Of a stretch of 64,000 nt of DNA, positions 38,501 through 49,502 are shown piece by piece. The position numbers and the translations under genes are program-made. The notes beneath the pieces are model-generated. The model made no database searches, was not told the DNA's origin, and was given only the letters and a program-made list of their open reading frames with translations. Numbering within the stretch: the first letter of the stretch is position 1; each line of letters opens with the position of its first letter. The stretch comes from Climacteris rufus (Eukaryota; Chordata; Aves; Passeriformes; Climacteridae), in contig VZRZ01006168.1 in NCBI GenBank assembly GCA_013398175.1, positions 516,268 to 580,267 on the forward strand, read 5' to 3'.

Positions 38501-39878
38501 TGAGAAGCACACTATTTTCTATAGCATTCTTTTAAAGACTGAACTCCTAAGATGATGTAAGAGGGCAACGAGACAGATTACAGGACACAGGCTTTGCACA
38601 GTTCTATAGAAAATCAGAGCTATAATTTACAGTTTAAATACCAAACTCTTTTGCCTATGTCAGCTGAATGACACACACACAAAAATGTTCTGGTTCGTAT
38701 TTTTTTCATTTAATTTTTTTATCTATATGGTTCTTTACATGACTGCTGAGTAGCTCAGGCCTCTCTTGGTTTCATTATGTAAGAACGGCAGATTGAATCC
38801 ACAGCATGCAAATTGAAATATTAAACTAATAGTCTGATTTCCTTATTCAGACTTGACACAAATGAGATGAGTGTCATAGATTAAATTCACAAGTAAATAA
38901 CTTTAAAGGGGTAATAGGTGTCTTCATCACCAGCAAAGCATTTGAGATTAAAAGAAAGACCAGGTTTTACATCTGTTTTTCTCCCTGTTTTCAAATAGCC
39001 AGATCTGAAGGAACAAATACATAGGGCTATTTTTCAATAGTAAAGAGCAGACAGAGACCTGACAAGCTTCCAGTTTTACAGAGGTAAAATACAGCTGCAG
39101 TCCCTGCCTTAGAATTAAATTCTGGGACTTACTGTGCCTTACTGTACAACTTAAAGTAAGAAATAATTCTCCATTCTCTTGGGACCAACCATGAGATTTG
39201 TGTTCATTCATAGACTCATGATTCATGAAATAAACAGAAATGCAGCCATACAGCACTTAGGTACTGCAACCTGTTGGGACTGTGATGAAGGGATAGGAAC
39301 TGGGACCACAGACTTGCTCTCCCTAAAGAATGTAACACAGAAAAGAGAAGGCATTAGGAAAAGCTTCATAAAATTTCACAAATCCTCACTGTAAGAGATT
39401 CACACATGTTTTGTATTTATTACTGAATAGGCTCTCTTTGCACACCTGTCAAATACGTCACTAGCTTTTGAATGAAAGAGGGAGAATGAAGTTTGTTGTC
39501 TCACTCTTTTTTTAATAATTTTAATTTTTTTTCCAAGTTGAAAAGCTGATTTTCTTTAATGAACGTATTTAAACAGTAAATTGTAAGTCTTCCTACATTA
39601 AATCCTCAATACTAATTTAAAATCAAGAGTTCAATACGTTAAGACTAATATAAAGCCTTGTGTATCTACCTAAAAAAGAAACATCATATGAATACGGTAT
39701 TCCAGAGAAAAAAATGCAAGGTACCTTTTGAAGATGTGATTTATAATTCCTCTCTGCAGTATCATTCTTTCTATCACATCAGATATTTCATCTTTTAAAG
39801 AGGTTATCATACCTTAACAGGAGCTATTTTCTTGTGAAAAACACAAGGATGGCGTTAGATGAAGCACAAGATTATGAT
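35600..39878. other. AT-rich intergenic DNA with a 117-codon frame
   Basis: No transposon recognised. The block 36700-37300 is free of simple repeats and contains a 117-codon plus-strand frame at 36938-37291. Its product would be Ser/Ile/Leu-rich without a known motif. It is more likely noncoding conserved DNA or chance than a gene. Confidence 0.45.
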
Positions 39879-40007
39879 TTAAAAGTTTTCGTCCCTAATT
39901 TCCCACCGTGTTACAGAAGTCATGTACAAACCTCTCTCTCTCCCCCCGCTCAGGATGCGCAGCCCACCCCGCAGGGCGCTGCCGCAGCCAAAGAGCTCTG
40001 CTGCCAT
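39879..40007 (-). other. Candidate short first-exon frame in CpG island
   Basis: The minus-strand ATG (40005-40007) has G at -3 and G at +4, a favourable initiation context. The 42-residue frame begins MAAELFGCGSALRGGLRIL, arginine-containing with a single acidic residue in its first 20 positions, which resembles a mitochondrial targeting presequence. Beyond about residue 26 the sequence loses GC content and looks noncoding, so the real exon might end at an AGAG|GTTTGT donor near 39929. This could be the first exon of an unseen gene, the 5' end of a retrocopy, or chance. I do not recognise the protein. Confidence 0.25.
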
Positions 40008-40150
40008 CTCCAGGCGGCAGCGGCAGCGCCCGGGCCGGACTGATGATGCTGCGAGTGCCCGCTCGTTCCAGAGACCAATTAACCTCCCTGTGCAACCCAC
40101 CAAATGCCACTTTGGTCCCTATGTCACTGCGGAATCTGCGCGCAAATTAG
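39930..40150. promoter_or_regulatory. Isolated CpG-dense island
   Basis: About 13 CpG dinucleotides occur between 39948 and 40070, plus three more near 40128-40142, in a region where CpG is otherwise rare. It contains GGCGGCAGCGGCAGCGCC-type sequence (about 40013-40030). CpG clusters this dense in vertebrate DNA usually mark a promoter or first exon that stays unmethylated in the germline. On the plus strand a pyrimidine tract ending in CCGCTCAG at 39953 resembles a 3' splice site. On the minus strand a short frame starts in good context at 40007. No transposon similarity was seen. Confidence 0.6.
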
Positions 40151-41154
40151 TATGGCGAACAGCACATTTAGTACTTTCTGTGTTACTGAGCTGCCTGGAT
40201 AATCCTCAAAATGACAAATCACTGTCTGCATGATTAATTTTCTTTCTGTCAAGTCTAGAAAGATGAGAGATTTTGGGGACATCGTACAACATGTCAAGGA
40301 AATGCCGACTGTCTCCATAACATCTCAGTGCTAACAACAGAGGGAGATTGATGATTCACACACAGTGCTGTTTTTCATAACTTTAACAAATCTGAATTCC
40401 TCAGCAGATAAAGTAATGGAATCTGTCAGTCAGCACGAAAATACTTAGAGCAGCAACAGATATTTAAATAATCAATAATGTAACACTTGAATGTGGTTGC
40501 AATAAACCAAAGGAACTTCAATTTTCACACAATAAAAGAGATGTTCCTTTTTCTCATTCTTCATTATGCCTGTACTAAAGACATAACCTCAGACACAAAC
40601 TCTTAAAGGAATCAAGATATGTTTTTCCTTCAAAAAGGGAAGTCCTTCTTCTTGGCAGATATTAATATTTGCTATATATTAAGATTTGATATATATGTGC
40701 CACATTTTCAAAGCAATTAAAAAGTCTCAGAGTATTGAGCAGCACCCTTCAATTATATATGCTGATATTATTAATTACAGATACTTACATGAATTTCAAG
40801 AATACTCCTACAACATTTCTAAAGGCTTATATGCATCACAGTGCAGACTGAGCCCTGATTGTTTAGGATTGCTTTCTAGATCTGGGAAAGGTCTTCCAGG
40901 TCATGAAATAATAACAGCAGTATTTCCCTTGTTTCACCTTATAAACTTAACAAAGTGCTATTTGATAGAAATCTCAAGAGAAATCAATGGACTCTATCAA
41001 CAAATATATCTAAAAGGAACAGTACTGTACCAAAAAAAGAAACTGTGGTGTGTGCCTCAGAAAGAGTGAACTATGGTTCCCTTTGCTCTGGGGAACCAGT
41101 CTCAAACATTACTATGAATTCTGACTTATAACACTGTGAGACTGGAAGAGCTTC
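40151..41154. other. AT-rich intergenic DNA
   Basis: AATAAA words occur at about 40500 and 40531 downstream of the CpG island on the plus strand, but no transcript structure can be shown. A 127-codon frame at 40686-41069 has no recognisable feature. Confidence 0.5.
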
Positions 41155-41215
41155 TTGAACCTCAGTGAACCTCAGTACTGCTTTGTGAACCTCAGTACTG
41201 CTTCTTGAACCTCCT
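41155..41215. repeat. 20-bp tandem repeat, about three copies
   Basis: Unit TGAACCTCAGTACTGCTTYK, complete at 41166-41185 and 41186-41205, with partial copies on both sides. Confidence 0.93.
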
Positions 41216-41420
41216 GGACAAAGGGATCTAGATATTTTCATAGGTTATGTTTATTTTTCTGTGATTTGCAGACTCCTATAAATAGCTTAGATTTCTCTGA
41301 AACTTTATTTGTTTTTACAAATATTTGCTTACAGAAAAAATATTATGTTTTTCTAAGTGATGTATTTTCTGTACTTTATTGATTCCCCCATACTGCATAA
41401 AAGATTACACAGAGTTCTCT

Positions 41421-42556
41421 TTGATGTAATCTTTTTGGATTTCAGTAAAGCTTTCCATCCTGTCTCTCACAAGACCTTCCTGGACAACATGTCCAGGCCA
41501 CAGCTGAATAATCACATCATGTGATGGGTGAACAACTGACTCACAGGTGGATCACAAAGGGTTATAGTGAATGGGGTGACATCAAACCAGCGATCTGTCA
41601 CTAGTGGGGTTCCACAGCACTCAATTCTTGGCCCTGTGCTCTTCAATGTCTTCATAAATTACTTGGATGCAGGACTGGAAGGGATACCGAGCAAGTCTGC
41701 ACCTGTTACAAAACTGGGAGGAGCTGTTGCCTCCCTCTAAGGCAGGGAGACCTCGACAGATTAGAGGACTGGGCAATCACCAGCTGTATGAAGTTCAACC
41801 AGGGAAAGTGAAGGATTCTGCACTTGGGATGAGTCAAGCCCAGATGTAGGTACAGACTGGGGAATGAGAGGTTAGAAAGCAGCACTGCAGAAAGGGAATC
41901 CTGGTTGACAGAAAGTTGAACGTGAGTCAGCAGTGCCCTGACAGCTGGGAGGGCCAACCCTGTCCTGGGGGGCATCAGGCACAGCATCGCTAGCCAGGCA
42001 AGGAAGCAGGTTGACCCACTCTGCCCTGCACTGGGGCAGCCTCACCTCAAGTACTGATTGCAGATTTGGCCACTGCAATACAAAAAAAAAGACATTAAGC
42101 TACTAGAGTGTCCAAAGCAGGACTATGAAAATGGAGAAGGACCTTGAGGGGAAGCTGAGGTCATTTGATCTGTTCAGCCTGGAGAAGAGGAGGCTGAGGG
42201 GAGACTTCATTGCAGTCTACAACCTCCTCATGAGGGGAAGAGGAGGGGCGGACACTGATCTGTTCTCTGTGGTGCGGAGTGACAGAATCTGAGGAAATGG
42301 CCTGAAGTTGTGTCAGGGGAGGTTTAGGCTGGGTACTAGAAAAGAGGTTTTTCACCCAGAGGGTGGCTGAGCACTGGAACAGGCTCCCCAGGGAAGTGGT
42401 CACAGCACCAAGTCTGACAGAGTTCAAGTGTTTGGGCAATGCTCTCAGGCATATGGGATGAATCTTGGGGATGATGCTGTGCTGGGCCAGGAACTGGAGT
42501 CGATGATCCTTGTTGGTTCCTTCCAACTCAGCATATCCTGTGATTCTGCAATACTG
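41421..42556 (+). mobile_element. CR1 LINE, ~1.1 kb 3' portion with dead RT
   Basis: The longest uninterrupted CR1 remnant here. Translation near the start gives VIFLDFSKAF and, downstream, a decayed SGVPQ...ILGPVLFNVFI segment, the standard reverse-transcriptase motifs of non-LTR elements. The catalytic FADD box, expected just before TKLGGAV, reads SAPV (about 41695-41706), so the active-site aspartates are lost. In-frame stops and frameshifts follow. The remaining ORF2 C-terminus and 3' UTR are collinear with CR1 up to GATGATCCTTGTTGGTTCC and the terminal ATCCTGTGATTCTGCAATAC. Not functional. Confidence 0.95.
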
Positions 42557-42597
42557 TCATTCTTTCTCTCTCTCTCTCTCTCTCTCTCCCTCTCTCT
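42557..42597. repeat. (TC)n microsatellite at CR1 3' terminus
   Basis: Starts within a few bases of the CR1 end. It is mostly CT with single C and T interruptions. The reverse strand gives a spurious Arg-Glu repeat peptide. Confidence 0.92.
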
Positions 42598-44009
42598 GCC
42601 TTTTCTCTTATTCTTTGCTATAATGGAGCTGAATAAGAATTTCATTCAAGGCTCAGTTAGCAAACGAAACATAAACTGAACATGTTCTTTTGACTTATGT
42701 GCATTCTGGAAAGGAGTGTATTATGTGTCATCCTCACACAGATGAATTCTGAACATCTTCCATACACTAAAGGCCACACAAAATTGCAGGCTTCACTACT
42801 GAAGAGAACTGGTGCTATAACAAAAATTGCTTCTGTCCCCACACCTTCTCATAAGAATCACATTGCCTCAGAATGATGGGAATTATTAAAGAGGGGTGCT
42901 GAGGAAACAGACTTTTCCCTCTGAGCTACACAATGAACTGTTCAGGTTCCCCAGAAAATAAAGTACCCCAGCTTTCCTCAGGGAAGAATGAGAATAGGAA
43001 CAAAACTCAGGTATTCCTCTATTCTGTACCATGGTGAACATAGTATTTTGGAATTCAATAAATATTTCCATATCAAGAGTTTTTATTATGGTCTTTAATT
43101 ATCAGCTTCTGGGTGTTACCAAAGGCAAGAGGTGTAGTATGTGTCTTCTCCCTAATTGTTAAGTGGCTTTTTTATTTTTATGGAAGAAATAGGAGTCATG
43201 AGGAGGACCAAAAGCAGGCAAATCTTTGGAAGCAGATAAGCTCTGAAGACACCAGCTACAGAAAATATATTAATATTATTGATGTTTTTAAGTACTTCCG
43301 CTGGGATTTGCTTTGAAGTTAAGATATTTGAAGTTAGATATTAGTTTGTAAGAGGTTCCAAGTGAGCTAGGTGTCTTAGCTAACATTCCTGTCACATCTA
43401 ATGCCAGGTTCAGTTGTCTTGTTTCATTCTTTTGCAAATATTTTCTTCTTCCTTTTGTCTTTTAATTCACTTTGATATATCTTTGTTTTTCTTCTTTTAT
43501 TACTTTTATTGTCTTATTTTTCTTTCTATCCTTTGTGTGTGTTTTTTTCTTTTCTTCCCTCCTACATAATCAACCAGGTGTCATTCTTTCCCTTTCAATT
43601 CCCAGCATGCCCTATTATATTAGGTCCTTCACTGCACATCAAACCACCTGTTTAATGAAACCAGGAATACACAAAGAAGAGTTAACCCCCATCTTCATGA
43701 GTTTATAAGCAAGAATTCAGATTAACAGGATATTGATATATTTCTTAATATATTTTCCTTTTAGACTCTGTCCATGTTTGCTCTCTACATAAAATTTTCC
43801 CTCATCTAGTCTTCTTTTTATTCTCATGTCCATCATTGCTACCCCAAAGTTCTTTCTAAATATTAGAAAAAGACATTCTGCTAAATTATTTGCATGGGAA
43901 TAGTACACAGCCATAGAACCATATAAAGCTAATATATTTTCTATATATATATCAGAAAAGCAGAGTATGAATCCCATCCTTCTGCCTTCTCACCCCGTGA
44001 GAGACTGAT
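42598..44009. other. AT-rich intergenic DNA with T-rich tract
   Basis: No gene. A pyrimidine-rich, mainly T, tract at about 43440-43563 and a short (AT)n at 43942-43952 are the only landmarks. Confidence 0.6.
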
Positions 44010-44660
44010 GTGTTATGGTTTATGGGTTAAATATTTTTTATGAAGGACCCTTTTTGTCTATAATAGCCAAACTGTATAACAGAACTACACCAGAAGAAAA
44101 AAACCACTACTAGCCTGCATGGGCCTCCTGGGCTGAGGCCCTGGACTGCAAGTTGATTTGATATAAGATAGCATTGACACCATTCTAAGGTCTGGGCTGG
44201 GGGAGAAGAATGCTTTCACAGGAGGATCAAGCCCAGCAGCTACTGGGTGGAGGCCTTAGCCCCAGGATTATCTGCTGCCAGGTTTGCACAGAGGAGAGAG
44301 ATTTTGGGTGTGTGGTCAGAGGAATACCCACCCTGTGCAGTGCAGATCAGCCCAGCTGCAGGAGGCCCCCACTCCAGGAAAAGCCCCAACTGCGGGACAT
44401 GCACGGGGAGGGGCAGCTGAGGGGCTGTCACAGCTGTCAAAGGCACCCCCAAAGGGGCACCCAGACCCTGCACCAGAGCCCTGCACATGGCACAGAATGA
44501 TGCAGCAGATCCACAGCCCAGGAAGGGACAGTTTCAAGCTGACCCCTCAGTGGCGGTATGTGGGCATTGCCACCTGGCCCAAAACGTATATTAGTCCAAT
44601 GGATTCAGTGCTCTTTGGGAGGTGGCAGTGACGGGGACCCTTCACCATCAAGAAGATCAG
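44010..44660. other. GC-rich block of unknown origin, abutting gap
   Basis: 44100-44660 is clearly GC-richer than its surroundings and opens frames on both strands (up to 115 codons) as a by-product. It begins after a TGTTATGGTTTATGGG word that could be an LTR start, but there is no matching copy and no visible target duplication because the right side is lost in the gap. It is likely repeat-derived; the frames match no protein I know. Confidence 0.4.
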
Positions 44661-44727
44661 NNNNNNNNNNNNNNNNNNNNNNNNNNNNNNNNNNNNNNNN
44701 NNNNNNNNNNNNNNNNNNNNNNNNNNN
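44661..44727. other. Assembly gap (67 N)
   Basis: A run of 67 ambiguous bases. Translated frames crossing it have no meaning. It directly follows the GC-rich block, a common place for assembly failure. Confidence 1.
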
Positions 44728-45944
44728 ACTGTTACATAAAATACATCAATTCTTTTTGGCACCAACATTTGATCTCATTTGATCTTAATCTCACATCTTG
44801 GAAATATTTTTGAAACTAAGTACATACGGCTTTATGTGCAGAGAGTTCTCTTTGCTGCTCTGTGTTTATAATTGAATTGCAACACACCCTCAGAGAAAGT
44901 TAGAAGCCAGTATTCTTAAACTCAGGAAAGGCAGGGATGGACAACTTAAATCAGGAAAAATAATCAACTGGAAAACATGGAGTCAAGATTGAAACCATCT
45001 GCTGTAGTTGTACCAGACTGAAACTCAAAAGATAGGAGCATCCCTTAAGTTCATTTTTTCCCTGCTACAGTCTCCCCAGGTACAGACCAGGACCAACTTG
45101 TCTGAGCTGATAAGATCTGACAAGATCACAGTTTGTTGTGGGATAGCTTCAGGCTACCATTTTTTGTTGTTGCTGTACTTGCAAAGACTTGGAGAATTAT
45201 AGAAAACTAATTGGAAATAAAAACCAGTTCCTGTACTTAATGCTGCATACCTGTAGAACTGGTTTCAATGGCAGAATTAAATTCAATTTACTATAATATT
45301 TAAAAGTTAAATACAAATATATGGTATTCTGAGAATCTGAATATCTGCCCCTTACTGTGAAAATCTTTCCTCAAATGCCCTCACAACTTGTTTCATGATG
45401 TATATAAACAATTCACAACCTGTAATTAACTGGCAACTGTTCCTTTGAAAGAAATGCACTACTTACACATAAATAATTATTTTATCTCATTCATGTCTGT
45501 ATTTTCATAAGTTCTTCCATATGGAAATAAAGATTTGGATTCGTTTTTTCTAATTTTAGGTAGTTAACTTGGACATATGGTTCCTCTAGTGCCTTAACTC
45601 ACATACCTTTTGCACAAGATTTTTTTATGTCGTGAATGCAATCACAGTAATGTTTTCTGCTGGCTGTTAGTTTTAATTTCCATTGTAAGAAAATGAGCAA
45701 CCTACTGAATCTTTCTAAACCTTTGTTTTCCCCATGATAATAGTGGACACTGGTAGTTCTCATATATTCACTGCCCTTTACACTGTTTTAAAAATTAGGC
45801 TAGAGCAGACAATTACTTACAGGATGATCACCTTTGTATCACCAGCCATGAAAAATTTTTCAGGAATTTTCTAGCAAACCCGATGATTTCTGTTAAACCT
45901 AAAATTTCAGACTTAAGGCCAAAATGTATCCAAGATCTAGGGGA
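44728..45944. other. AT-rich intergenic DNA
   Basis: No supported feature. Confidence 0.6.
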
Positions 45945-46171
45945 AAAAATCACAGCATCATCAAAAACTTGGTTGGAAGGAACTTCTGGGGTCATAAATA
46001 TGACAACCTAGTTGGCTAGTTTCAAAAATTCAGACAAATTAACAAAATCTGTATAAATTAAGATTCCACAGCATCTCTGTTCTTGTGTTTAAACAGTCTC
46101 CTGAAAATGTTTTTTCTTCATACACTGTTGGAATTTCCTTGTTACAGGTTGTGACCATTGTCTTTTGTTTG
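45945..46171 (-). mobile_element. CR1 LINE 3' end fragment
   Basis: Read on the minus strand it ends in a decayed CR1 tail. On the plus strand this appears as AATCACAGCATCATC followed by GGTTGGAAGGAACTTCTGGG. A second CR1-like segment, GGAATTTCCTTGTTACAGG then TTGTGACCATTG, lies at its far end. The next CR1 abuts it directly. Confidence 0.78.
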
Positions 46172-47080
46172 AATCATAGAATGATTTGGTTGGAAGGGGA
46201 CCTTGAAGAACATCTATTTCCAACCCCCTTTAGGGGGATTGTCCTTTAAGGGACATTTTTAACTAGACCAGGTTGCTCAGAGCCGCATCCAACCTAACCT
46301 TGAACACCTCCAGGGATGGGACATCCACAGCTACACTGGACAACTGGTTCCACACCTACACTGGACAACCTGTTCCAGTGCTTCACCACTCTCAGAGTAA
46401 AGATTTTTTTCCTAATATCTAACCTAAACCTACCCTCTTTCAATTTGAACTAATGTCTCCCTTGTTCTGTCACTACATGCTCTTGTAAATAGTCTTGTCC
46501 CATCTTTCCTGCAAGTTCCCTTCAGGTACTGGAAGGCTGCAATTAGCTTATCCTGAAGCCTTCTCTTTTCCAGGCTGAACAGCTCACATTCTCTCAGACT
46601 TTCCTGATAGGAGAGATGTTCCATCCCTCTGATCAACTTGGTAGCTCCTCTGGACTTGTTCCAACAGGTCAATGTCTTTCCTCTGTTGCGGACCCCAGAG
46701 CTGGATGCAGCACTGCATGTGGGGTTTCACCAGAGCAGAGCAGAGGAGCAAAATCTTCTCCCTCACCCTGCTGGCCACTATGTTTTGGATGCAGCCCAGG
46801 ATGCATTTGGCTTTCTGGGCTGCAAGCACACATTTCTGGCTCATGTCCAGTCTGTCATCCACCAGCACCCCAAGTCCTTCTCAGACTTTAAATCTGTTCA
46901 TCCTCCAGTCTGTATTGGTAAGGGGAGTTGCCCTGACCCAGATGTAGGACCATGTACTTGGTCTTGTTAAACCGTATGAGATTCCCATGTGTCCAATTCT
47001 TAAGCCTGTCTAGGCCCCTCTGGATGGCATTTCATCCTTCAGGATGTGTCGACAGCATCAGTCAGCTTGTTGTTGTATAC
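46172..47080 (-). mobile_element. CR1 LINE 3' portion
   Basis: The plus strand begins with the reverse of a CR1 tail (GAATCATAGAATGATTTGG) and proceeds through the 3' UTR into ORF2. The minus-strand frame at 46584-46868 gives residues such as LDMSQKCVLAAQKAKCILGC and an HMQCCIQLWGPQ-like segment, diagnostic of the CR1 reverse-transcriptase C-terminus. Frameshifts and stops break it. A 25-bp duplication lies near its 3' end. Confidence 0.94.
46331..46379. repeat. 25-bp tandem duplication inside CR1
   Basis: CTACACTGGACAACTGGTTCC (46331) recurs 25 bp later at 46356 with two base changes. It is absent from other CR1 copies here and is probably replication slippage. Confidence 0.9.
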
Positions 47081-47594
47081 TTCCAAGAACAGTCTGTCAA
47101 CATTCAATGTTTACCTCCCACCAATAGATACATGAAGATTAGTAGACTTTCTGATGCATTTCTTCTTGAGCTGAACAAACCATGTTCCTCAAGCAGACAT
47201 TGTATGTCTTCTGATCCATTTCCCAGACCTGTTGGTGGCACTTTGACAGTCATCACTATTTGCTGATATTTCTGTTCCAAAAGTGGACCACTCTTGCTGC
47301 AGAGTCATAGAAGGGACTAACAGCTTCCCTCAAGCTGCAAGCAATATTTCTGATGCTGTAGCCCAGAATATGGTTAGGATTCACCATCCCAAAGGAACAC
47401 ACTGCTGATCTGTGTTCAATTTGTTGCTCATACAACACCCAGGTTCTCTCTCTGCAGAACTGTTGCTTGTCCTGGCCAATCTCATGGGATCATTCTCCTC
47501 CAAGTGCAGGTCTTTTCTGAACTCCCTATGCAATTCCTAATGGGACAGTTCCTCCTTCATATTAACAACCCTCTGGAAGGCAGCAGTTTATGGT
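47081..47594 (-). mobile_element. Insertion or rearranged CR1 piece inside CR1
   Basis: Interrupts the CR1 that resumes at 47595. Within it, 47385-47470 again matches a CR1 ORF2 segment (plus-strand words CACACTGCTGATCTGTGTTC and CCCAGGTTCTCTCTCTGCAG). That same ORF2 part is already present upstream at about 46830-46880. It is therefore a second CR1 copy or duplication. No CR1 tail marks its near end, so simple retrotransposition does not explain it. Confidence 0.55.
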
Positions 47595-47705
47595 CACCCA
47601 CAGACTTGCTAAGGGTGCATTCTTTCCCAAGGCCCAGAGCATAGATGAAATTATTAAACAATGTTAATGACAATATTTATCTCTGAGGAGAATAATTTTG
47701 GTCAA
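47595..47705 (-). mobile_element. CR1 LINE, continuation of 46172-47080
   Basis: The plus-strand words ACTTGCTAAGGGTGCATTC and ATGAAATTATTAAACAATG match the CR1 ORF2 part that should follow the sequence ending at 47080. The two blocks appear to be one element split by about 0.5 kb. Confidence 0.7.
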
Positions 47706-47757
47706 AACTCATAGCTTTGATGAAAACATGAAGGCACATTACTGCCCAGCTAGTATA

Positions 47758-47815
47758 AAACCATAGAAGCATAAAATATGTTGAATTGAAAGGAATCCAC
47801 TGTAGAACATCCCGG
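47758..47815 (-). mobile_element. CR1 LINE 3' terminal remnant
   Basis: Plus-strand ACCATAGAAGCATAAAATA then TTGAATTGAAAGGAATCCAC is a decayed reverse of the CR1 tail. Only about 55 bp are recognisable. Confidence 0.65.
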
Positions 47816-49424
47816 AAGTTTTTGAGAAAGTTTAGATCATTTTGCTGCACCATATCTATTGTCAGTGATCAGATCTTAAAAACAATACAGCAATATGAAT
47901 AATTAAAAAACAAAAAAAAAAAAGCTCTTGATGCTTGTTTTCACCAGACTCAGGTTAGGCTTCTAGGAATTCTAATTGCTTAATGATATCAAACGTGACT
48001 TTAGGAAGAGTAACTTTCAGGAATGCTTTATTTTGTGGTAGCCTTTCCAAATTATTTTCATCATGTTCCCAAGTATTATGCTGGGAACTAGGTATCACTC
48101 GTACCCAAAGTATTAAAGCAGTATTACATAAAAAAACCACTAATTTCTAATACTTTTCCTGTTAACTGTGCCAAGTTACTCACACAGCTCAAAGTCAGTC
48201 TCTTTTGGATTTTATCAGCCTGATTTCTTTTCCCCTGGCATGGTGAACAATACAAAGTTGCACTGGTATTACAGAATGTAAGTTGCACATATTCGTCATC
48301 TAACATGACATGCCTTTGTGACTGGGTATGGCTTGCCACAGACGGAGCACTAATTGAAATATGGTTTGCTTACAGAGTAGCAAAAATGTAATTCATAAAG
48401 ATAACACTCGAGTCAAAACATACAGAAGAATGCCTCTCTGTTTGACTGAGCTGCGTCAACCATGGCTCACTCAGTCCATAAGTGTCTTTAAAAAGATCCT
48501 TTTTTTGTTTTACTTTCTTGACAGACAGCATGCATACTCCAGCGAAAAAAGCATGTGTTCATGCCTCTGAATATATGTCCATACGTATATGATCAATTTC
48601 TTATGGTCTTACCTTCAAATTTAGTAGAGAATGCTGTAGCAAGGCTTACAATTTAGCACCTCTATGTTGTTAAATCTTTCAGGATCAGTTCCTTTGTTTA
48701 TAACTCCTCCTAAATACAGAAATTACTTTACATCTGTCTTTGTAACAGCTTACCTCTTATCTGAAACTATTCTGATTTGTATCCTTCATCCTGGATATTT
48801 AGTGTTTCCTTTACTTCTATACTCAAGAATGGAAAGATATGCAGGCAAAGACAGTAACATCCCTTTGAAACAAAGTAGCTTGTGTTTCTGATCAGACAAA
48901 AATGAGTGCTCTTTTGAATGCTTGCAACAGTGAAGCAATTGTACAATAGGTTTCTGCCCGAAGGTCAGAATTAGCATATAATTGGCCTCTTGCTATACAT
49001 GGGCCAATCCCCTTCCCAGGTTCTGCTCAGAACCTGATGTGTGCCTTCCCTTCAGAACACCCATACCCAAACAACAGGGACATGCTGAAGGAAATTGTAT
49101 CATTATCCCACAGAGGTCTGCAGCTATTGAATGCAGAAAGTAGTCCCTTGGAAGCAATTGCAGGTGGTAAAATGCAAGAAAGTTCTGAACTTGCACACTT
49201 CTGCTCCTCAGGACAATCACACATCCCTCGCCATCCTATTTGCAGATTCTTACCAAATACTGCCGATTAATTTCCTGTTTTAAATTGTCTTACACTGTTG
49301 TCCTGTTTATTCAGGAATAGAATTTCTTGTGTGAGTTTACATCTATTAATCTTGATGTTCATGCTCTGTTAACTGTTGTCAAGATTCTTTGTCATATTGC
49401 AACTAAAAATTGTTGAGGTCCTAA
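47816..49424. other. AT-rich intergenic DNA, small balanced patch
   Basis: A12 run at 47912-47923. The patch 48970-49270 is less AT-rich and open in several frames (up to 77 codons) but matches nothing I know. Confidence 0.5.
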
Positions 49425-49502
49425 TACACACAGACACACAGACACACACACACAGACACACACACACAGACACACACACACACACACAGACACACACACA
49501 AA
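49425..49502. repeat. Compound (AC)n/(AG) microsatellite
   Basis: CA repeats with AG interruptions at spacings of about 6 to 18 bp, suggesting expansion of an already interrupted array. Confidence 0.95.

Noticed and set aside
42161..42679. Frames of 121, 83 and 66 codons near the CR1 end
   Set aside because: They are antisense or offset readings of CR1, and the Arg-Glu and Ser-Leu runs come from the TC microsatellite.
44547..44813. Frames crossing 44661-44727
   Set aside because: They run through an assembly gap of unknown true length and content.
46584..46868. Possible intact reverse-transcriptase gene
   Set aside because: It is only the C-terminal part of CR1 ORF2, with frameshifts and stops on either side. 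It is a dead retrotransposon fragment.
49425..49502. Possible CRISPR-like or satellite array
   Set aside because: The unit is dinucleotide with irregular AG interruptions. There are no spacers or conserved longer repeats, and the genome is vertebrate.
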